Shown here piece after piece: positions 5,687 through 8,861 of a DNA stretch of 8,861 nucleotides (positions within the stretch are counted from its first letter, which is position 1; each line of letters begins with the position of its first letter). The notes below the pieces were generated by a model, which saw only the letters and a list, made by a program, of their open reading frames with translations, ran no database searches and was not told the origin of the DNA. The position numbers and the translations under genes were made by a program. The DNA comes from Candidatus Jordarchaeia archaeon (GTDB lineage: Archaea; Asgardarchaeota; Jordiarchaeia; Jordiarchaeales; Freyrarchaeaceae): positions 1-8,861 of the forward strand of contig JAHAWR010000063.1 of assembly GCA_018383835.1 (NCBI GenBank). Reading direction: 5' to 3'.

Positions 5687-5703
5687 TTCACTAGAATAGT
5701 GAA
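5687..5703. promoter_or_regulatory. Perfect 17-base palindrome, candidate operator of the dsrE-tusA unit
   Basis: TTCACTA-GAA-TAGTGAA is a perfect 7-base inverted repeat with a 3-base centre. It lies about 13-29 bases downstream of the TATA-like box at 5711-5720 and just before the ribosome binding site. It therefore covers the predicted transcription start of dsrE-tusA. This placement fits a repressor site. The regulator is unknown. Confidence 0.55.
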
Positions 5704-5710
5704 ATTGACC

Positions 5711-5722
5711 CATATAAAAAAT
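5711..5722 (-). promoter_or_regulatory. TATA-like promoter for dsrE-tusA
   Basis: The - strand reads AATTTTTTATATG in this stretch. Its centre is about 26 bases upstream of the palindrome centre, a spacing expected for an archaeal TATA box and start site. Confidence 0.5.
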
Positions 5723-5822
5723 TAACGTTTCATTAACTATTCTATCATTTTTTCTTATAATTTGCGCCGTGAGAAAGAAAACTTCCAGAAGCCATTAAGC
5801 GGACAAAGGAAAGAAACGTTAA
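5722..5822. repeat. Separated 10-base inverted repeat in the divergent intergenic region
   Basis: TTAACGTTTC at 5722-5731 and GAAACGTTAA at 5813-5822 are exact reverse complements, 81 bases apart. The first is directly upstream of the dsrE TATA-like box. The second lies upstream of the exporter promoter. They may be two sites for one regulator serving both directions. Confidence 0.45.
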
Positions 5823-5870
5823 CTGAAGAAGTAGGATAGCCGCTGGCACATATTGGAAGAATCAAAAAGA

Positions 5871-5889
5871 AAAATTTAAATTTAGGTTA
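5871..5889 (+). promoter_or_regulatory. TATA-like promoter for the TSUP exporter
   Basis: AAATTTAAATTTAGG lies about 45-55 bases before ATG 5930, allowing a short leader that contains the GGTGAGG ribosome binding site (5921-5927). Confidence 0.45.
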
Positions 5890-5929
5890 ATTTATCGGTA
5901 AATGTAAATGAAAAGATAAAGGTGAGGTC

Positions 5930-6922
5930 ATGGATCCTTTAATTCTAATGGTGATAATACTAGTCCTCGTTGGAATAGTGGTAGGATTCGCTAATGGTTT
6001 CTTTGGGGTTGGTGGCTGTTTTCTAATGGTTCCCGCCATGCATTTCCTCTTCGTCAGTATGGGTGTACCCGCAGACCTCGCCATAAAACTAGCCTTCGGT
6101 ACAAATATGCTGGTGGTTGCACCCACAGCGTTCTTCGGAGCTTGGCGCTACCGGAAAGAGATAAAAGAGGCATTCCCAACAAAGAGAGCACTCGTACTCA
6201 CGCTCGGCGCAGCTGTAGGTGGTGCTATAGGAAGCTCTTTTGCCCTTCTGACTCCCGGCCAGTTCTTGAGGATCCTCTTTGGTGTCTTTTGTATCATCGG
6301 TGCCTATCGTTTTATGACAGCCAAGCCCAAGCCAATACAGGTTCTTCCTGAGGAGTTTAGCAGAAAACAATATTTCCTGTCGGGCGTTGCAGGCGGTGGA
6401 GTTGCACACTACTTGGGTATCGGTGGGGGTCTAGTCTACCTGCTAATTCTAAACTGGTACCTTTCAATCCCCATACATCTTAGCGTGGCGGTGTCCCTCG
6501 CAACAATGACCGTTAGCTCCGCTATTGGTGCCACAGTGTTCGGTGCACTGGGCTCACTGTTCCCCCACTCGTCCCTGATCTTCATCGGTGGATTTTCCAT
6601 CAACACGATGCTAACCCTCCACATACTTTACAACTTGGGATTCACCTACGTATACCAGCTCTACTTCCTCAGCCGTCTTGGGATTATACCTGATTTCGTA
6701 AACATGTTCCTCATGAACCCGTTCCCACCGTTCACCATAGGATACGTAAATCTCTTAGCATTCGTGTCTCTAGCAGTAACTAGCATTCCCTTCTCAATGC
6801 TTGGAGCATGGGCCTCAGTAAGAGTTTCGCCTAAAAAGCTCAGCATACTATTGGCCATCACTTACATCTACGTTGGACTGAAACTAATGGGAGTCTTCTC
6901 CTACTTTGGATTACCCATATAG
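5930..6922 (+). CDS. TSUP (TauE/SafE) family anion exporter
   Basis: The 330-residue integral membrane protein starts at ATG 5930 behind GGTGAGG. It has two homologous halves of hydrophobic helices, as the family does. The first half opens with I-V-V-G-F-A-N-G-F-F-G-V-G-G (residues 16-29) followed by M-V-P-A-M, and later A-F-G-T-N-M-L. The second opens with H-Y-L-G-I-G-G-G-L-V (near 160-170), followed by A-V-S-L-A-T-M-T-V-S-S. About eight to nine membrane spans can be counted. Length is a little above the common 250-300, due to a loop around residues 235-270. Family members move sulfite, sulfonates or related organosulfur anions across the membrane. The divergent dsrE-tusA pair favours a sulfur anion, probably exported, but direction and substrate are inferred. 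Confidence 0.88.
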   Translation: MDPLILMVIILVLVGIVVGFANGFFGVGGCFLMVPAMHFLFVSMGVPADLAIKLAFGTNMLVVAPTAFFGAWRYRKEIKEAFPTKRALVLTLGAAVGGAIGSSFALLTPGQFLRILFGVFCIIGAYRFMTAKPKPIQVLPEEFSRKQYFLSGVAGGGVAHYLGIGGGLVYLLILNWYLSIPIHLSVAVSLATMTVSSAIGATVFGALGSLFPHSSLIFIGGFSINTMLTLHILYNLGFTYVYQLYFLSRLGIIPDFVNMFLMNPFPPFTIGYVNLLAFVSLAVTSIPFSMLGAWASVRVSPKKLSILLAITYIYVGLKLMGVFSYFGLPI

Positions 6923-6939
6923 ACCGAACTTAGCAACCA

Positions 6940-6961
6940 ACATTTTTTTCTCTTTGTTTTT
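6940..6961 (+). terminator. T-rich archaeal-type terminator after the TSUP gene
   Basis: A seven-T run and a five-T run separated by CTCTTTG begin about 18 bases after the stop codon. Oligo-T tracts of this kind end transcription in archaea without a hairpin. Confidence 0.5.
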
Positions 6962-6993
6962 GATAACCAACCGTTTCTCCGAGCTTAAACAAA

Positions 6994-7240
6994 CTACTCG
7001 ATTCGGATATTCGTGCTGTTTGAGCTTTTCACATACGCTATTTGGGGGGAAACTATTTGTTTCTCGTAGCGTCCATCCACCTTTTTCGCGATTTCTTCTG
7101 CTGTTTTATACGCCAATTCATAGTTTAGCCTCGCCAAGGCCCTCTCAAGATTTAGGAACCAATGCAGGGTATTTTTCCATTCTTTTATCCCCCAGACCCA
7201 CCAAGATATCTTCGTCCTAGAGGAGCACGTCCGCGGCCAT
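6994..7240 (-). pseudogene. Broken gene of unknown family (one nonsense codon, one frameshift)
   Basis: From ATG 7240 on the - strand the frame reads M-A-A-D-V-L-L, then TAG at 7219-7217, and continues D-E-D-I-L-V-G-L-G-D-K-R-M-E-K-Y-P-A-L-V-P-K-S to TGA 7147-7145. The adjoining frame carries on smoothly with L-E-R-A-L-A-R-L-N-Y-E-L-A-Y-K-T-A-E-E-I-A-K-K-V-D and ends at 6994. Removing one base around 7148-7152 joins both parts into a protein of about 81 residues. Both parts have coding character (acidic start, amphipathic helix). I do not recognise the family. Together the TAG and the frame change argue for a true pseudogene rather than one sequencing slip. It is divergent from the moaD-like gene. 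Confidence 0.5.
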
Positions 7241-7279
7241 TTAAATGTTAAACCTGAAATAGCTGATACCAGCACAAAG

Positions 7280-7290
7280 AATATTTTAAT
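7280..7290 (+). promoter_or_regulatory. TATA-like promoter for the moaD-like gene
   Basis: GAATATTTTAAT is centred near 7286, which predicts transcription start near 7310-7314. That would give a leaderless or nearly leaderless message, in tension with the internal GGTGAT signal at 7310-7315. Confidence 0.45.
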
Positions 7291-7313
7291 TTCTTGCTCT
7301 GTTAGGTTGGGTG

Positions 7314-7610
7314 ATGGGAGCATTGAAGGTGAATGTTTCCTATCTTCACATAATAGCAAAAGAAATTGGGGTGAAGGAGGAGGAGGTTGAAGTCGAGGGG
7401 GACGTAAGCCTTAAAGAGCTGCTAAGCCGCTTGGCTGAGAGGCATGGGGCAGCGTTCAAAAAATACATTTACGACAACGACGAAGGCAAGATTAAGGGTT
7501 ACGCCATAATAATAGTGAACGGTAAAATAATTCAGAGGGGTAAGGTGGAGGACGTAAGGCTGACGGAGGGGGATCACGTGTTCTTCGGCATAGGAGCAGC
7601 AGGCGGATAG
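7314..7610 (+). CDS. moaD: MoaD/ThiS-family ubiquitin-fold sulfur carrier
   Basis: The protein has the beta-grasp pattern of MoaD/ThiS/SAMP proteins and ends in A-A-G-G. The terminal glycine pair is the site of activation by an E1-like enzyme and of thiocarboxylate formation. Visible elements are V-N-V-S-Y-L-H-I-I-A-K-E-I-G at the start, V-S-L-K-E-L-L-S-R-L-A-E-R-H-G helix, Y-A-I-I-I-V-N-G-K-I-I (the typical ...VNG... strand) and L-T-E-G-D-H-V-F-F-G-I-G before the tail. Three starts compete: GTG 7311, ATG 7314 (used here, 98 residues) and TTG 7323, which has a well-placed GGTGAT at 7310-7315 and gives the length usual for the family. It may serve molybdopterin/tungstopterin synthesis, matching the oxidoreductase at the left edge, or act as a protein modifier. 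No moaE or moeB is in view. Confidence 0.85.
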   Translation: MGALKVNVSYLHIIAKEIGVKEEEVEVEGDVSLKELLSRLAERHGAAFKKYIYDNDEGKIKGYAIIIVNGKIIQRGKVEDVRLTEGDHVFFGIGAAGG

Positions 7611-7897
7611 CCTTCAAACCGTAACCCATAACTCCTACTCTTCCCATGTTTAGGATGATAGGGCCATGTCCCCCCCTTCCGGGGTGCAAGTCGAAACCTC
7701 AACGCGCCACTCTTTAAGGCAGCGTCACCGAATTTTATCTTTAGCGGACGTGTATGGGTGGGACTGTTAAGGGTTTGCTCGGGTGATGGATAGTGTTGAG
7801 CGCTGTTATTGATGGTTGTAGGGAGCGGACAGGTAGGTGTTCCACTGGTGGTTTAACTTGAGTTGGCTCCCCGCGTATGTCTTCAAGCAGGCTATTT
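7611..7897. other. Tail-to-tail intergenic region between moaD-like and lrp-like genes
   Basis: The 287 bases lie between converging genes. A GC-rich CCCC-TTCC-GGGG micro-hairpin occurs at 7673-7684. An open - strand frame (7741-7897) has no start of its own and no domain I recognise. No T-rich tract near either stop was obvious. I assign no gene. Confidence 0.4.
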
Positions 7898-8491
7898 TCA
7901 TGCTTTATTGTTTTGCTTCCAGAGTCCCCCCTTGTATTGGTGTATCGCTGGGCATCCCAGGCACTTGTTCTTCTGGAAGTAATGGCAGTCTCTGCAGTGG
8001 GTTTTGGAGCCACATGGAGGGTTTTCTGCTGTTTTGAAGGTCATTCTCAGCGGGACGATGAAGCCCTTCACCGTTGATATTATTATGTTGAATTCCACGT
8101 TTTGAACATCACTGTTTGGTCTTATGTGGGCGTCGACTATGGTTTCTATTGTCTCAATGTTTTCTCCTAGGAACAGCATACACACGTTGCTTCTCCCAGA
8201 CACAAGGAACCCGTTCACGAAGTATGGGCAGTCCTTGAAGGCCTCAAGTAGCCCTAGCGGGTTCCTCGTAGTAACCTCCACCTTTGCCATGTAGACCCCC
8301 ATTTTCGCCGGGTTAACCCCCACCAGCTTCGAAATGACGCCCGAAGACTTAAGTTTCCTCAGCCTCACGGCAACCGACGGCTGGGAGATCCCCAGCTGCT
8401 CCGCCATGTACTCCTGCGAAGCATCTGGGTCCTCGCTCAGAATCGTTATTATAGTTTTGTCCTTCTCATCAAGCTTCTCAAAGAAGGACAT
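7898..8491 (-). CDS. Lrp/AsnC-family transcription regulator with C-terminal cysteine cluster
   Basis: ATG 8491 is chosen over TTG 8515 because the TATA-like box at 8519-8526 would place transcription start near 8496, and the recognisable fold begins just after it (M-S-F-F-E-K-L-D-E-K-D). This gives 197 residues. An N-terminal winged helix-turn-helix (I-I-T-I-L-S...A-E-Q-L-G-I-S-Q-P-S-V-A-V-R-L-R-K-L) is followed by the usual G-V-I-S-K-L-V-G-V-N-P hinge. An alpha/beta ligand-sensing (RAM-like) region follows (V-Y-M-A-K-V-E-V...G-R-S-N-V-C-M-L-F). Beyond the normal Lrp length of about 150 lies a tail with C160, C166, C169, C177 and C180, ending L-G-C-P-A-I-H-Q-Y-K-G-G-L-W. This cluster probably binds zinc or an Fe-S/redox signal. 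It likely regulates itself through the palindrome over its promoter. The regulon is unknown. Confidence 0.88.
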   Translation of the reverse strand: MSFFEKLDEKDKTIITILSEDPDASQEYMAEQLGISQPSVAVRLRKLKSSGVISKLVGVNPAKMGVYMAKVEVTTRNPLGLLEAFKDCPYFVNGFLVSGRSNVCMLFLGENIETIETIVDAHIRPNSDVQNVEFNIIISTVKGFIVPLRMTFKTAENPPCGSKTHCRDCHYFQKNKCLGCPAIHQYKGGLWKQNNKA

Positions 8492-8518
8492 GGAGCACCC
8501 CCAGATAAGCACCAATCA

Positions 8519-8526
8519 TTTATAAC
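8519..8526 (-). promoter_or_regulatory. TATA box of the lrp-like gene
   Basis: The - strand reads GTTATAAATG across this stretch, centred about 31 bases before ATG 8491. This gives a very short leader. Confidence 0.55.
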
Positions 8527-8540
8527 TTATTAACCTAAGT
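8525..8540. promoter_or_regulatory. Palindrome ACTTA-TTAACC-TAAGT over the lrp-like promoter
   Basis: Five-base perfect arms flank a 6-base AT-rich centre. The symmetry extends imperfectly one or two bases further on each side. The site abuts the TATA box on its upstream side, where Lrp-family proteins and the basal factor TFB bind, so it is a good candidate for autoregulation. Confidence 0.45.
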
Positions 8541-8614
8541 AATATCTATGAGTAATAGTTTCTTAAGTTGCCCGGCGTCTATGTTAATCGAGAGGCTAAA
8601 TTATGACTTTAAGG
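8541..8614. other. Short spacer between the lrp-like promoter and the TnpB tail
   Basis: No gene is seen in this stretch. It should contain the right boundary of the mobile element that encodes the TnpB tail, but the boundary cannot be fixed without the empty site. Confidence 0.3.
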
Positions 8615-8860
8615 TCAGGTAGAGGGTTCCAGACTAAGTATGGATAGGTATTGATCCATGCTTAGTCCTTGGGGTTCACAAGCCTTAAAGCCCCTCACGG
8701 GTTCATCGGAGCCTGCATCAGCCTCACCCCCCGTCAGGGTGAACCCACCCCACCCCCTCACAAGCCCAACGAAGAGCTTCGGAGATGGGGAAAGACCCTC
8801 CACCTGAAGATATAAGTTTACGCATGCATTAAGCTGCCTATCAATCTTTAACCCACCCTT
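8615..8860 (-). CDS. tnpB: TnpB-type (IS605 OrfB) protein, C-terminal end (partial, continues right of window)
   Basis: On the - strand the frame is open from base 8860 to TGA at 8617-8615, giving 81 residues. It opens K-G-G-L-K-I-D-R-Q-L-N-A-C-V-N-L-Y-L-Q, which matches the last RuvC motif of TnpB/OrfB proteins (D-R-x-x-N-A-x-x-N-I/L), where the aspartate is the third catalytic acid. The rest is a long, GC-rich, low-complexity tail (G-F-T-L-T-G-G-E-A-D-A-G-S-D-E-P-V-R-G), a feature of archaeal copies whose 3' ends overlap the guide (omega) RNA and the element's right end. The zinc ribbon and earlier RuvC motifs would lie beyond the window. A GTG at 8803 is not a real start. Whether the protein is intact cannot be judged. 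Confidence 0.65.
   Translation of the reverse strand, partial: KGGLKIDRQLNACVNLYLQVEGLSPSPKLFVGLVRGWGGFTLTGGEADAGSDEPVRGFKACEPQGLSMDQYLSILSLEPST
8632..8667. repeat. 14-bp hairpin at the end of tnpB
   Basis: GACTAAGTATGGAT (8632-8645) pairs with ATCCATGCTTAGTC (8654-8667) over 14 positions, 13 of them Watson-Crick and one a T-G wobble, around an 8-base loop. It lies inside the last codons of the TnpB frame. Subterminal hairpins mark the ends of IS200/IS605 elements, and stems also end their guide RNAs; no T run follows on either strand, so a simple terminator is less likely. Confidence 0.7.
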
Positions 8861-8861
8861 A

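Larger units (their letters stand above)
8615..8861 (-). mobile_element. Probable right end of an IS605/IS1341-like element
   Basis: The TnpB tail, a strong palindromic hairpin within its last codons and the abrupt GC-rich composition indicate the 3' end of an IS200/IS605-superfamily element, with the bulk beyond the window. By analogy with known elements this region could be transcribed as guide RNA. The exact end lies somewhere around 8560-8630. Confidence 0.5.

Noticed and set aside
5670..5929. A hidden small gene in the divergent intergenic region
   Set aside because: Stops are frequent in all frames. The region is accounted for by two promoters, a palindrome and an inverted repeat pair.
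7217..7219. TAG read as pyrrolysine in the 6994-7240 frame
   Set aside because: The same gene also has a frameshift, and nothing in the window suggests pyrrolysine decoding.
7492..7689. 65-codon - strand frame overlapping moaD
   Set aside because: It is antisense to the MoaD-like gene over much of its length and has no family resemblance or ribosome binding site.
7669..7700. Possible tRNA-like arm or GNRA-type hairpin in the moaD/lrp gap
   Set aside because: GGGGTGCAAGTCGAAACC faintly recalls a T arm, but no acceptor, D or anticodon stem can be paired. The CCCC/GGGG stem is only 4 bp.
7741..8013. 90-codon open frame on the - strand overlapping the lrp-like gene end
   Set aside because: Its first half is the shadow of the lrp-like gene in another frame. 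The remainder (7741-7897) has no start codon or ribosome binding site and is proline-rich without a recognisable domain.
8620..8720. tRNA-like GGTTCA motifs near the right end
   Set aside because: They do not assemble into a cloverleaf and lie inside the open TnpB frame.
1..8861. CRISPR array or nearby defence system
   Set aside because: No regularly spaced repeats were found. The TnpB tail belongs to a transposon-type element and no cas genes are visible.

Overview
The window looks archaeal, most likely a thermoproteotal/bathyarchaeal-type lineage. This is inferred from TATA-like boxes close to start codons, GGTGA/GGAGG ribosome binding sites, an Lrp/AsnC regulator with a C-terminal cysteine cluster, a MoaD-type ubiquitin-fold protein, and a TnpB tail of a kind I associate with archaea. 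No rRNA, tRNA or CRISPR array was seen.

Left part (1-2717, + strand): the end of a molybdopterin oxidoreductase is followed by its four-cluster ferredoxin-like subunit. That subunit carries an extra C-terminal carboxymuconolactone decarboxylase (CMD/AhpD-like) domain. A second, stand-alone CMD protein, a DUF1805 (YunC-like) protein and a DGC-type putative zinc-binding protein follow in the same direction. From about 1310 onward every gene is broken by single-base frameshifts or truncation. A 418-base block (2051-2468) holds a degraded NifX/NifB-type (PF02579) gene on the opposite strand. It is bounded by 9-base inverted copies of AGCGCGCGC, which suggests an inversion or rearrangement in a decaying operon, or an assembly problem. 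The tail of one more broken gene ends at 2717.

Middle part (2974-5669, - strand): a two-gene unit encodes an uncharacterised CxxC protein and, with an overlapping ribosome binding site, a SAM-dependent methyltransferase with an N-terminal helical/winged-helix-like region. Upstream lies a dsrE-like and tusA sulfur-relay pair. It is divergent from a TSUP (TauE/SafE) sulfite/sulfonate exporter (5930-6922, +). The shared 260-base intergenic region has a perfect 17-base palindrome at the predicted dsrE transcription start and a separated 10-base inverted repeat. Together these look like a small regulated sulfur-handling module.

Right part (6923-8861): a - strand pseudogene of unknown family (6994-7240) carries one nonsense codon and one frameshift. 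It is divergent from an intact moaD-like gene (+). A - strand Lrp/AsnC regulator follows, with a palindrome over its own promoter. At the right edge is the C-terminal end of a TnpB-type protein on the - strand, whose last codons form a 14-bp hairpin. This is probably the right end of an IS605/IS1341-like element continuing beyond the window.

The molybdoenzyme, the MoaD-like protein and the sulfur-relay genes are functionally compatible (molybdenum/tungsten cofactor and sulfur redox chemistry), but a shared pathway is inference.
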